Shown piece after piece: positions 43,658-54,510 of a stretch of DNA of 64,000 bases (within the stretch, counting starts at the first letter, position 1; each line of letters starts with the position of its first letter). The notes under the pieces are model-generated. The model did no database searches. It had not been told where the DNA came from and saw only the letters and a list, made by a program, of their open reading frames with translations. Both the position numbers and the translations under genes were made by a program. Source of the DNA: Nocardioides cynanchi. GTDB lineage: Bacteria > Actinomycetota > Actinomycetes > Propionibacteriales > Nocardioidaceae. The stretch is from the NCBI RefSeq assembly GCF_008761635.1, contig NZ_CP044344.1, forward strand, positions 2,728,001 through 2,792,000, given 5' to 3'.

Positions 43658-44572
43658 GTGACCCCCTCCCGGTTTCTGCTGCGCACCCTCGGCCTGGGCG
43701 CCGTCACCGGGGCCGCCACCACGGCGTACGCCGTGTGGGAGGCCCGGGCCTACACCTTGCGCTGCGTGACCATGCCCGTCCTGCCCGAGGGACACGCGCC
43801 GCTGCGGGTGCTGCACCTGAGCGACCTCCACGTCACGCCCGGCCAGTCCCGCAAGCAGGAGTGGCTGCGGTCGCTGGCAGCGCTCGAGCCGGACCTGGTG
43901 GTGAACACGGGTGACAACCTCGCGCACCCCGACGCCCTGGCCCCCGTGCTCGACTCGCTCGGCCCGCTGCTGGACGTGCCCGGGGTCTTCGTCCTCGGCT
44001 CGAACGACTACTTCTCCCCGACCCTGCGCAACCCGCTGCGCTACCTCCTGCCCGACGACGGCACCCGCAACACCCACTCCCCCGAGCTCCCCTGGCGCGA
44101 CCTCGTGGCCTCGTTCACCAAGGCCGGCTGGCTCGACCTGACCAACCGCCGCGACTCGTCGGTCGTCGGCGACCTCCAGATCGCGTGGGCGGGCGTCGAC
44201 GACCCGCACCTGGAGTACGACGACCTCGCCGCCGTCGCCGGGCCGGCCGACGCGGCGGCCGACCTGCGGATCGGCGTCGCCCACGCGCCGTACCTCCGGG
44301 TGCTCGACCAGCTGGCCGGCGACGGCTACGACGCGATCTTCGCCGGGCACACCCACGGCGGCCAGGTCTGCCTGCCGGCGTACGGCGCCCTGGTGACCAA
44401 CTGCGACCTCGAGCCGGCCCGGGTCAAGGGACTGCACCGGCATCCGGCCGACTCGGCACCGGGCGACCCCGGCTCCGCCTGGCTGCACGTGTCGGCGGGG
44501 CTCGGCACGTCGCCGTACGCCCCGATCCGGGTCGCCTGCCGACCCGAGGCCACCCTGCTCACCCTGACCTGA
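43658..44572 (+). CDS. Membrane-anchored metallophosphoesterase (Rv3683-like)
   Basis: A 304-residue calcineurin-like phosphoesterase with an N-terminal hydrophobic anchor (RFLLRTLGLGAVTGAATTAY). Metal motifs are HLSDLHV, NTGDN, GSNDYF (usual GNHD variant), a mid His and FAGHTHGGQ. GTG 43658 is chosen over upstream frame extension because the anchor follows directly. In M. smegmatis and M. tuberculosis this gene follows ponA2. The substrate is unknown; a lipid or cell-wall phosphoester is possible. Confidence 0.88.
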   Translation: MTPSRFLLRTLGLGAVTGAATTAYAVWEARAYTLRCVTMPVLPEGHAPLRVLHLSDLHVTPGQSRKQEWLRSLAALEPDLVVNTGDNLAHPDALAPVLDSLGPLLDVPGVFVLGSNDYFSPTLRNPLRYLLPDDGTRNTHSPELPWRDLVASFTKAGWLDLTNRRDSSVVGDLQIAWAGVDDPHLEYDDLAAVAGPADAAADLRIGVAHAPYLRVLDQLAGDGYDAIFAGHTHGGQVCLPAYGALVTNCDLEPARVKGLHRHPADSAPGDPGSAWLHVSAGLGTSPYAPIRVACRPEATLLTLT

Positions 44573-44577
44573 CGGCC

Positions 44578-44603
44578 GGTGGTCGAGCGAAGTCGAGACG
44601 ACG
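44578..44603. repeat. REP-like palindrome, copy 3
   Basis: GGTGGTCGAGCGAAGTCGAG followed by ACGACG, six bases after the metallophosphoesterase stop. Matches copies at 59-84 and 36084-36109. It may contribute a hairpin at the end of this transcript. Confidence 0.75.
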
Positions 44604-44706
44604 AGGGAGGGACCGTGGCACCTGTCGAGACCGGGATTCGGAGCGTCCCGGAGCACCCGGTATGCTCGCCGAGGCTCGTCGGCCGGCTCGCGCCGGACGC
44701 GGCGAT

Positions 44707-44783
44707 CGGGCTGTGGCGCAGTTTGGTAGCGCGCCTCGTTCGGGACGAGGAGGCCGCAGGTTCAAATCCTGTCAGCCCGACCA
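44707..44783 (+). tRNA. tRNA-Pro (anticodon CGG)
   Basis: A 77-base cloverleaf with encoded CCA. The acceptor stem CGGGCTG pairs with CAGCCCG; the anticodon stem CCTCG/CGAGG encloses loop TTCGGGA, giving anticodon CGG for CCG codons. The T arm has GGTTCAAATCC. It is followed by a strong terminator. Confidence 0.97.
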
Positions 44784-44791
44784 TGTGCAGC

Positions 44792-44821
44792 CGAACCCCC
44801 GACCACCAGGTCGGGGGTTCG
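44792..44821. terminator. Rho-independent terminator after tRNA-Pro
   Basis: Thirteen perfect pairs (CGAACCCCCGACC with GGTCGGGGGTTCG) around ACCA, then TTGT. It starts nine bases after the tRNA CCA end. Confidence 0.85.
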
Positions 44822-44847
44822 TTGTCGCCGGGGCAGCGGTGGCCCCG

Positions 44848-45846
44848 ATGACCCGCCTCCCCACGTACGACGTGTGGCCCGACAGCGCGGAGGCCGACGA
44901 CGAGGCGATCACCGCCCTGCACGAGCTCCAGGCCGCGTGCCGGGCCGAGGAGTCGCCGCTGCTGCCGGTCCGCTCCCGGGCGGACGCCCTGGGCTGGTTC
45001 CGCTCCCCTCCGGCCGACGAGCGGCGCTCGCTGTGGCTGGCCCGCGATGCCCACCACGACGTCGTCGGCGCCGCCTGGCTGGCCTGCCAGGCGAACGCCA
45101 CCGCGGCCAGCGAGGTGATGGTGCCCGCCTCGCTGCGCGGCCAGGGAGTGGGCTCGGCACTCCTCGAGCGGGTGACGGACGCGGCGCGGTCGGCGGGCAT
45201 GGCCACCCTCACCGGCGCGTGTGCGTCCCCTGCGGCGCGGGCGTTCCTCGAGCACCGGGGTGCGGTCAGCGGCCACACCCACGTGCGTCAGGTGCTCGAC
45301 CGGACCCGCGCGCCGGCCTCCGCGCTGGCCGGCCCCGACGCCGTACTCCCGGACGGTGCGTTCCTCGCCTCGTGGGTCTCGCCGACCCCCGAGCACCTCA
45401 TGGCGGCCTACGCCGTCGCCAAGGACGCGATCAACGACGCCCCGATGGAGGAGTTCGACCGCGAGGTCTGGACCGGCGAGCGGATCCGCGGCCTGGAGCA
45501 GACCCTGACGGCGCGGGGCTCGGCGACCCACGTCTCGACCGTGCAGCAGGACGGGATGATCCTGGCCTTCACCGAGATCCGGGTCTCCGAGGCGGCCGGC
45601 GCGACCGCCGCCACCCAGGACACCGCCGTCGTGGCCTCTGCCCGTCGCCGCGGGTACGGCGCCGCGGTCAAGCGCGCGTCTCTGCTCCACCTGCGACAAC
45701 AGCGGCCCGACGTCCGGTTCGTCACCACGACCAACGACGCCCGTAACGTGGCGATGCTCCGGATCAACCGGCGCCTCGGCTTCGAGCCGGTCGCCCGCTA
45801 CACCCAACTGAGCCTGCCCCTCGTCCCGGGGCCGGCATCTCACTGA
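44848..45846 (+). CDS. Tandem-GNAT acetyltransferase
   Basis: A 332-residue protein with two GNAT halves. The first has the acetyl-CoA loop VPASLRGQGVGSALLERV (about 100-117); the second has VVASARRRGYGAAVKRASL and ends with TNDARNVAMLRINRRLGFEPVA, the classic GNAT C-terminal motif. Such tandem enzymes include MshD (mycothiol synthase) and antibiotic N-acetyltransferases, but no specific substrate is evident. ATG 44848 follows the tRNA terminator by 26 bp. Confidence 0.83.
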   Translation: MTRLPTYDVWPDSAEADDEAITALHELQAACRAEESPLLPVRSRADALGWFRSPPADERRSLWLARDAHHDVVGAAWLACQANATAASEVMVPASLRGQGVGSALLERVTDAARSAGMATLTGACASPAARAFLEHRGAVSGHTHVRQVLDRTRAPASALAGPDAVLPDGAFLASWVSPTPEHLMAAYAVAKDAINDAPMEEFDREVWTGERIRGLEQTLTARGSATHVSTVQQDGMILAFTEIRVSEAAGATAATQDTAVVASARRRGYGAAVKRASLLHLRQQRPDVRFVTTTNDARNVAMLRINRRLGFEPVARYTQLSLPLVPGPASH

Positions 45847-45855
45847 GGAGGACCC

Positions 45856-46227
45856 ATGGAGCTCGGCCAGGTGGCGCAGCACGCCGACGACCTCGACCGC
45901 GCGGCGGCGTTCTACGCCGAGCTGCTCGGAGCCCCACCCACGGGCCGCTTCGACCCGCCGGGGCTGCTCTTCTTCGACCTCGGCGGCACCCGGCTGCTGC
46001 TCGAGCGCGGGGCGCCGAGCGCCGTGCTGTACCTGCGGGTCGAGTCGGTCCGCGACCAGGTCGAGCGGCTCCGGGCGGCCGGCCACCCGGTCGAGAGCGA
46101 GCCACACGTCATCTTCAGCCACGCCGACGACACCCTGGGCTCGGCCGGCACCGACGAGTGGCAGGCGTTCGTGCGCGACAGCGAGGGGAACCTGCTCGGT
46201 CTGCTCAGCCAGGAGCGCCCGGACTGA
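45856..46227 (+). CDS. VOC-family (glyoxalase-like) protein
   Basis: A 123-residue vicinal-oxygen-chelate domain: MELGQVAQHADDLDRAAAFY start, LRVESVRDQVERLRAAGHPV and DPEGN-like DSEGNLLGLLSQ end. The metal-ligand pattern (His 9, mid Glu, late Glu) resembles methylmalonyl-CoA epimerase/glyoxalase types, but substrate is unknown. AGGAGG precedes the ATG. It is 9 bp after the GNAT gene and 41 bp before the CDF start, so these may be co-transcribed. Confidence 0.82.
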   Translation: MELGQVAQHADDLDRAAAFYAELLGAPPTGRFDPPGLLFFDLGGTRLLLERGAPSAVLYLRVESVRDQVERLRAAGHPVESEPHVIFSHADDTLGSAGTDEWQAFVRDSEGNLLGLLSQERPD

Positions 46228-46267
46228 GGCGGTGAGGGATCATGGACCCGACCGACGAGGAGGACGC

Positions 46268-48241
46268 ATGGCGCACGACCACGGGCCCGGGCCGGCCGCC
46301 GACCGTCGCCTCCTCGGGGCGGCCCTCGGCCTGATCCTCGGACTGATGGTCGCCGAGGTCGTGGCCGGCGTCCTCGCGGGATCGCTGGCGCTGATCGCCG
46401 ACGCGGGGCACATGCTCACCGACGCGGCCGCGCTGGGCCTGGCGATCGTGGCGATCCGGCTGGCCGCGCGTCCGGCCTCGGGCGCCTACACCTACGGGCT
46501 GAAGCGGGTGGAGATCCTCTCCGCCCAGCTCAACGGGGTCACCCTGGCCGTCCTGGTCGTGGTCTTCACCTACGAGGCGGTCCGCCGACTCATGGATCCG
46601 CCGCAGGTGCAGGGTGGGCTGGTGGCGGCGACCGCCGGTGTCGGCATCGCGGTCAACCTCGCCGCGACCCTGCTGATCCGGCGCGCGGACCGCCGCAGCC
46701 TCAACGTCGAGGGGGCGTTCCAGCACGTGCTGAACGACCTCTTCGCCTTCATCGCGACGCTGGTCGCGGGGGTCGTCGTCCTGCTCACCGGCTGGGACCG
46801 CGCCGACGCCGTCGCCGCCCTGGCGGTGGCCGTCCTGATGGCCCGCGCGTCGTACGGGCTGCTGCGCGACAGCGGCCGGATCTTCCTCGAGGCCTCGCCT
46901 CGTGGCCTCGACCCGGCGGCGATCGAGGCCGCCGTCCGGGCCGTGCCCGACGTCAGCGACGTGCACGAGCTCCACGTCTGGGAGGTCACCTCGGGCTTCC
47001 CCGCCCTGTCGGCCCACGTGCTGGTGGCCCCCGGCTCCGACTGCCACGAGCGCCGGATTTTCCTCGAGGATCTCCTCCTGGAGACCTTCGGCATCGACCA
47101 CACCACGCTCCAGGTCGACCACCGCCACGACGTCTACGACGCCACGTCCCTCGGGCGTCGGATCCGCCCCCAGCCCCCGAGCACGCGGGGCACTGAGGGG
47201 GACGCTTTCACCGGTTCACCGGGGAAAGCTCCGCTACCCAGCCGAAATTTCGGCCGAGAGGCGACGGTTTCGGCCGGGAAGTCTCGAGGTACGACGGGTT
47301 TCGGTGACGCCGGCGCGGGGCACCATCAGTCCATGGCCGATGAGCCGCGCCCCGAGCCGGCGAGCGATGAGCCGTCCCTGGAGCTGCCGAGCCTGCGGTC
47401 GGCCCTGGGCTTCGGGCGCAAGCGTGGCAAGAAGGCCGGGCCCCCGCCCGACAGGTCCGAGCCCGAGGACTCGCCGCTCACCGAGCCGCTCGCGACCACT
47501 GCCCCCGTCGAGCCGGGTGAGCCGATGACACCCACCGAGCCTGGCACACCCCTCGAGCCCCTCGTACCGGTCGAACCGGACCTCCCGGCGCCGCCCAGCG
47601 ACCCCGGGCCGGCTCCCGTGCCCGTGGAGCCCGCCGAGCCGTCGGCGCCGGAGCCCTCGGACTCACCCCCACCACCGGCACCCGACGTCCCGGTCGTCCT
47701 GCCCGGGGCTCCCAGCCCGGAGATCACGCCCGGGCCGATCGGGCTGCTCGAGGCCGACCCGACCGTCGCGCTGCCCGCGGCCGCGATGACGGCGCCGGAG
47801 GAGCAGGCGCCTGCGACACCGAAGCCGCGACGGTCCCTGCCCCGCGTCCGGATCCACCTCCCCGGGCCGGTGGTCGCGCTGCTGACCGGCGCCGTGGTCG
47901 GTCTGGCGCTCGTGGGCCTGACCTCGGCCAGCCTCCACCTGTGCTCGGCCATGCGCGGCACGTCGTCCTGCGGCAAGCCGGGCCTGCTGCTGCTGCTGGT
48001 GATCACCGTGGCGATGGTGATGCTCGGCTCGGTGCTGCTGCGCCTGGCCGGCGTCGAGACGTCGGGCAGCACCAGCTTCCTCGGCGTCGGGCTCCTGGTG
48101 GTGGTGATCCTGCTGGCCCTGCTGCCGGTGATCTTCGACTGGTGGATGGTGGTCGTCGTCCCGCTGGTGGCGATGGCGACCTACACCGCGGCCTGGTGGC
48201 TCACCACGACGTACGTCGAGCCGGGCGAGCGGGTGCGCTGA
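46268..48241 (+). CDS. CDF zinc/cation efflux protein fused in frame to a proline-rich membrane protein
   Basis: One open frame of 657 residues. Residues 1-300 are a cation diffusion facilitator: six helices, metal-site motifs IADAGHMLTDAA and FQHVLNDLFAF, and a cytoplasmic domain ending VDHRHDVYDATSLGRR. Codons about 313-339 are encoded by copy 2 of the 80-bp palindromic element. From MADEPRPEP (about 356) there is a Pro/Glu-rich stretch of about 150 residues, then four hydrophobic helices. No stop separates them. CDF proteins normally end near residue 300, so the element probably removed the stop. ATG 46268 has GAGGAGG upstream. Confidence 0.72.
   Translation: MAHDHGPGPAADRRLLGAALGLILGLMVAEVVAGVLAGSLALIADAGHMLTDAAALGLAIVAIRLAARPASGAYTYGLKRVEILSAQLNGVTLAVLVVVFTYEAVRRLMDPPQVQGGLVAATAGVGIAVNLAATLLIRRADRRSLNVEGAFQHVLNDLFAFIATLVAGVVVLLTGWDRADAVAALAVAVLMARASYGLLRDSGRIFLEASPRGLDPAAIEAAVRAVPDVSDVHELHVWEVTSGFPALSAHVLVAPGSDCHERRIFLEDLLLETFGIDHTTLQVDHRHDVYDATSLGRRIRPQPPSTRGTEGDAFTGSPGKAPLPSRNFGREATVSAGKSRGTTGFGDAGAGHHQSMADEPRPEPASDEPSLELPSLRSALGFGRKRGKKAGPPPDRSEPEDSPLTEPLATTAPVEPGEPMTPTEPGTPLEPLVPVEPDLPAPPSDPGPAPVPVEPAEPSAPEPSDSPPPPAPDVPVVLPGAPSPEITPGPIGLLEADPTVALPAAAMTAPEEQAPATPKPRRSLPRVRIHLPGPVVALLTGAVVGLALVGLTSASLHLCSAMRGTSSCGKPGLLLLLVITVAMVMLGSVLLRLAGVETSGSTSFLGVGLLVVVILLALLPVIFDWWMVVVVPLVAMATYTAAWWLTTTYVEPGERVR
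47204..47283. repeat. 80-bp dispersed palindromic element, copy 2
   Basis: The reverse complement of copy 1 (1327-1406) with a few mismatches. It carries GCCGAAATTTCGGC at 47241-47254 and the GCTTTC/GAAAGC-armed hairpin at 47204-47229. It lies inside the open frame joining the CDF domain to the proline-rich domain and has no in-frame stop. Confidence 0.8.
47333..48241 (+). other. Possible separate gene: proline-rich protein with four membrane helices
   Basis: ATG 47333 (MADEPRPEPASDEPSLELPS) looks like a native start. The 302-residue product would have a long acidic, proline-rich N-terminal region with repeated PVEP, PTEP and PLEP units, then helices at about 180-200, 215-235, 242-262 and 264-285. 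No family recognised. It may be translated independently or only as the C-terminal half of the CDF fusion. No clear ribosome site precedes it. Confidence 0.45.
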
Positions 48242-48244
48242 GCC

Positions 48245-50586
<2,342 letters not shown>

Positions 50587-50734
50587 GAGGGTCTCACTGC
50601 GGTTCCTGGGGAGAGATCGGTGACGGACGGGCGCGGCGCTGCGACCCGGTCGAGTTTACCGGTGGCGCAGCGCGGGCCGCGGACCCATCTCAGTGCGGCG
50701 GGCGCCCGGCCGGCGCCGTGCCGTGGAGGCACGC

Positions 50735-51361
50735 TCAGACCGGCTCGGCGCTCTCCAGCATCTCGGTGGCGGCCGCGACCCGGTCGGACTCGCCGGTGAA
50801 CTCCACGTCGAGGCGGTCGTGCGCGACCACCGAGAGCAGGGCGTTGAGCAGCGCGCCGGCGAGGTTGCCCCAGGACGAGACGTAGGAGAACTGCCACCAC
50901 CACAGCGCCTCGGCGGTGTTGCCGAGCCGGAAGTGACGCAGGCCGTTCTCGAGGTCCGCGGCGATGCTGGTCAGGTCGTCGGAGATCTGGCTCTCGACCT
51001 GCTCGGGGTCGTAGGGGTCGAAGACGAAGCTGTAGGTGTCGAGGTTGTCGAAGAGGTCGGCCAGGCGCAGCCGCAGCCCGTCAAGGTCGGCGTCGGGTCC
51101 GACGTCGGGCTGGTAGTCGCTCTCCGGGGTGAAGTCGACCTGCGCGCCCAGCCGGGCTCCGGCGAGAAGCACCTGGCTGATCTCGAGCAGGAGGATCGAG
51201 ATCCCGGTGCCGAGGTCACCTTCGCTGGCGACGGCGCGGACCGCGATCAGGAAGCTCTCGACCTGGTCGGCGATCTGGCCGGCGAACTCGTCGGCCGGCT
51301 GGAGAGGCGGCAGCGTGGCTGCGGCCTCGATCAGCTCGTCGGTGGTGGTCCGGTCGGTCAT
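50735..51361 (-). CDS. DUF5063 domain protein (Rv3714c-like)
   Basis: A 208-residue acidic, helical protein without signal peptide. The segments [29 protein letters not shown] and [19 protein letters not shown] are typical of the actinobacterial DUF5063 family encoded next to recR. Function unknown. Its ATG overlaps the recR stop by four bases, so it is translated with recR, ybaB and dnaX. Confidence 0.85.
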   Translation of the reverse strand: MTDRTTTDELIEAAATLPPLQPADEFAGQIADQVESFLIAVRAVASEGDLGTGISILLLEISQVLLAGARLGAQVDFTPESDYQPDVGPDADLDGLRLRLADLFDNLDTYSFVFDPYDPEQVESQISDDLTSIAADLENGLRHFRLGNTAEALWWWQFSYVSSWGNLAGALLNALLSVVAHDRLDVEFTGESDRVAAATEMLESAEPV

Positions 51362-51954
51362 TCGGCGGTTCGCCTCCCTGCAAAGGCCCGCCCGAGGGTG
51401 ACCTCGTCGGCGTACTCCAGGTCGCCACCGACCGGAAGCCCACTCGCCAGGCGGGTGATGCGTAGCTCCAGGGGTTTGAGCATACGGGTGAGGTAGGTGG
51501 CGGTCGCCTCCCCCTCGAGGTTGGGATCGGTCGCGAGGATCACCTCGGTGATCGCACCGTCGGAGAGGCGCTTGAACAGCTCGGTGATGTGGAGCTGGTC
51601 AGGGCCGATGCCGTCGATCGGCGAGATCGCACCGCCGAGCACGTGGTAGCGGCCACGGAACTCCTTGGTGCGTTCGATGGCGACGACGTCCTTGTACTCC
51701 TCGACCACGCACAGCACCGTCTGGTCGCGGCGCGGATCGCGGCAGATCCGGCACTGCTCGTCCTCGGAGACGTTGAAGCAGATCGCGCAGAACCGCACCC
51801 GGCTCTTGACCTCGAGCAGCACCTCGGCCAGGCGGCGTACGTCGGCCGGCTCGGCCTGGAGCAGGTGGAAGGCGATCCGCTGCGCGCCCTTGGGACCGAC
51901 GCCGGGCAGGTGCCCGAGCTCGTCGATCAGGTCCTGGACGATGCCCTCGTACAA
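51358..51954 (-). CDS. recR: Recombination mediator protein RecR
   Basis: A 198-residue RecFOR-pathway protein. Helix-hairpin-helix [21 protein letters not shown]4 zinc finger [16 protein letters not shown], and the Toprim domain ([33 protein letters not shown]) appear in the expected order. The length is standard. It lies six bases after ybaB. Confidence 0.97.
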   Translation of the reverse strand: MYEGIVQDLIDELGHLPGVGPKGAQRIAFHLLQAEPADVRRLAEVLLEVKSRVRFCAICFNVSEDEQCRICRDPRRDQTVLCVVEEYKDVVAIERTKEFRGRYHVLGGAISPIDGIGPDQLHITELFKRLSDGAITEVILATDPNLEGEATATYLTRMLKPLELRITRLASGLPVGGDLEYADEVTLGRAFAGRRTAE

Positions 51955-51960
51955 GGGGTG

Positions 51961-52335
51961 CTACCCGCCCAGGCCCGGCAGGCCGGGCATGCCGCCGCCG
52001 GAGAGCGGGCCGAGGGCCGAGCCGGCCAGGGAGTCAGCCTGGGCCTTGGCGTCGCGGTAGGCGGCCACGATCAGGTCGCCGAGGTCGGTCAGGTCGTCCT
52101 CGCTCGTGCCGTCGAAGCCGCCGGCCTTGATCTGGACGGCCTGGAGCTCGCCGATGCCGTTGAGGGTGACGGTGACCGCGCCACCGGCGACGGTGCCCTC
52201 CACGCGGGCGTCGGCTAGCTGCTCCTGGGCACTCTCCAGCTGCTCCTGCATCTGCTGGGCCTGGGCGAGCAGGCCCTGGAGGTCGAATCCTCCGGGCTGG
52301 TCGCCGCCGAGGGAGTCGAAGGGGTTGCCGGTCAT
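51961..52335 (-). CDS. YbaB/EbfC nucleoid-associated protein
   Basis: A 124-residue protein with the conserved QGLLAQAQQMQEQLESAQ-like coiled helix and LNGIGELQAVQI, then PVxxxDxxxLxDLI-type end and a glycine-rich C-terminus. The family binds DNA as a dimer. ATG 52335 is preferred over one four codons upstream. It lies between dnaX and recR as in most bacteria. Confidence 0.9.
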   Translation of the reverse strand: MTGNPFDSLGGDQPGGFDLQGLLAQAQQMQEQLESAQEQLADARVEGTVAGGAVTVTLNGIGELQAVQIKAGGFDGTSEDDLTDLGDLIVAAYRDAKAQADSLAGSALGPLSGGGMPGLPGLGG

Positions 52336-52371
52336 CTCACGATTCACCTGTCCGTGTGGGGCGTGCGGTGG

Positions 52372-54477
52372 TCACTGGTGGGGGATCTCCTCGATCACCT
52401 CGGCGCCGAGGGCCTGCTGGAGCAGCTGCGCGCCGTCCAGGCCGCTGGTCTCGGCATCGAGGTCGTCTGGTCGGGCTCCGCCGTCGGCGTCGGCCGGTGA
52501 CGTCTCCGGACCGCCCTGCGCCGCGGTGCGGGTCGGCGAGATCGCCTGCCGCGCCGAGGCCGACGGCGGCTCCACCCACGCGGGCGGCTCGTCGGGCGGC
52601 TGCTCGGACCCCGTGCCCGTCGGGTCGGGGGTCACGGTCTCGGCTGCCGCGTCGGCGACCGGCGGCGTCGACGCCGGGCCCGAGGCAGGCTCGGCGGCGG
52701 CGGGCGGGGGCGGGGCAGCGGGCTGGGCGCCGGGGTCGACGATCGTCTCGACCCGCCAGTCGTGGCCGACCACGTCGATCGCGGCCTGCCGGACGATCTC
52801 GGCACTGCCGCCGTTGAGGAAGGAGTCGCGCGCCCCGGCGTTGCCGAAGCCGAGGGTCAGCGTCGTGTCGTCGACCTGCACGACCTGGGCCTGCTGGGTC
52901 AGGTGGATCCAGGTCACCCGACGGCGCTGCTTGGTCGCCTCGACGATGTCGGGCCAGAGCCGGCGCACGTCGACCAGGCTGAGCGGCGAACCCGCTGCCG
53001 TCGTCGCCACCGGCTCGGCCGACGACACGGGCATCGGTGCACTCGCGGCCGGCGCGGTGGGTGCCGACGCCGGGCCCGGGCGCTGCTCGTCCGAGGTCGC
53101 CGGGGTGGCCGGCGCGGGTGCCGGCTCGGCGACCGGCGGTGCCGGTTCCGCGGCGGACTGGGCGGCGGGCTCGGATGGGTGGTCTCGACTCTCCTCCACC
53201 ACCGAGGCGGTCGGCGCAGTCGGCGCGGGGGCCGCGGCCACCGGACGCTCGACCCGCAGCGGTGGGTCGGCCACCGGCGCGCGCACCGGCTGGCCGGGCT
53301 CGCCACCGGTGATCGCGAGGCGTCGCTCGAGCCGGTCGAGGCGGGCCTGGACACCCTCGGTGGAGTGGTCGGCACCGGGTAGCAGCACCCGGGCGCAGAT
53401 CAGCTCGAGCAGCAGGCGGGGAGCGGTCGCACCGCGCATCTCGGTCAGCCCCGTCGCGACGAGGTCGGCGGCGCGGGTCAGCTCCGCCGGGCCGAACCGG
53501 GCGGCCTGGGCGACCAGCCGCTCGGCGGCGTCCTCGGCGATGTCGATCAGCCCGGTCGCGGGGGCATCGGGCACCGCGGAGACGATCACGAGGTCGCGCA
53601 GCCGGCGAAGCAGGTCCTCGGCGAAGCGGCGAGGGTCCTGACCGGTCTCGATCACCTTGTCGACGACACCGAAGACCGCCGCGCCGTCTCCGGCGGAGAA
53701 CGCGTCGACCACCTCGTCGAGCAGGGTGTCCGGGGTGTAGCCGAGCAGCCCGGCGGCCAGCGTGTAGGTGACGCCGGCGGAACCGGCACCACCCATCAGC
53801 TGGTCGAGCACCGAGAGGGTGTCGCGGGCGGAGCCGGCCCCGGCCCGGACCACCAGCGGCAGGGCGGCCGGCTCGATGGCGACGCCCTCCTTGTCACACA
53901 GCTCGGAGAGGTACGACGACAGCAGCCGCGGCGGGATCAGCCGGAACGGGTAGTGATGGGTGCGCGACCGGATCGTCGGCAGCACCTTCTCCGGCTCGGT
54001 GGTCGCGAAGATGAAGCGCAGGTGGGGCGGCGGCTCCTCGACCAGCTTGAGCAGGGCGTTGAAGCCCTGCGTGCTGACCATGTGCGCCTCGTCGATGATG
54101 TAGACCTTGTAGCGGCTGCGCACGGGCGCGAAGAACGCCTTCTCGCGCAGGTCGCGGGCGTCGTCGACACCACCGTGCGAGGCGGCGTCGATCTCGATCA
54201 CGTCGATCGAGCCCGAGCCACCGCGGGCGAGGTCCTGGCAGGAGTCACACTCGCCGCACGGGTCGGCGACCGGGGCCTGCTCGCAGTTGAGCGCCCGGGC
54301 CAGGATCCGCGCCGAGGTGGTCTTGCCGCACCCGCGCGGCCCGGAGAACAGGTAGGCGTGGTTGACCCGGTTGGCGGCGAGGGCGGCGCGCAGCGGCTCG
54401 GTCACGTGATCCTGCCCGATGACCTCCGCGAAGGTCTCGGGTCGGTAGCGCCGGTACAGCGCGAGCGGTGACTCCAC
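52372..54477 (-). CDS. dnaX: DNA polymerase III subunit gamma/tau
   Basis: A 701-residue clamp-loader ATPase. Starts with LALYRRYRPETFAEVIGQDHV; Walker A GPRGCGKT at 46-53; zinc site with CGECDSC; DEAH at 129-132; sensor FIFATTEPEKV. A long Pro/Ala/Glu-rich tau-specific linker spans about 400-620. The start is GTG 54477; its GGAG lies closer than usual, so initiation may be weak, but no better codon precedes the conserved N-terminus. Operon with ybaB, recR and DUF5063. Confidence 0.97.
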   Translation of the reverse strand: MESPLALYRRYRPETFAEVIGQDHVTEPLRAALAANRVNHAYLFSGPRGCGKTTSARILARALNCEQAPVADPCGECDSCQDLARGGSGSIDVIEIDAASHGGVDDARDLREKAFFAPVRSRYKVYIIDEAHMVSTQGFNALLKLVEEPPPHLRFIFATTEPEKVLPTIRSRTHHYPFRLIPPRLLSSYLSELCDKEGVAIEPAALPLVVRAGAGSARDTLSVLDQLMGGAGSAGVTYTLAAGLLGYTPDTLLDEVVDAFSAGDGAAVFGVVDKVIETGQDPRRFAEDLLRRLRDLVIVSAVPDAPATGLIDIAEDAAERLVAQAARFGPAELTRAADLVATGLTEMRGATAPRLLLELICARVLLPGADHSTEGVQARLDRLERRLAITGGEPGQPVRAPVADPPLRVERPVAAAPAPTAPTASVVEESRDHPSEPAAQSAAEPAPPVAEPAPAPATPATSDEQRPGPASAPTAPAASAPMPVSSAEPVATTAAGSPLSLVDVRRLWPDIVEATKQRRRVTWIHLTQQAQVVQVDDTTLTLGFGNAGARDSFLNGGSAEIVRQAAIDVVGHDWRVETIVDPGAQPAAPPPPAAAEPASGPASTPPVADAAAETVTPDPTGTGSEQPPDEPPAWVEPPSASARQAISPTRTAAQGGPETSPADADGGARPDDLDAETSGLDGAQLLQQALGAEVIEEIPHQ

Positions 54478-54510
54478 TCCTGAACCCTAACCAGCCGCGC
54501 CGACAAGCGC

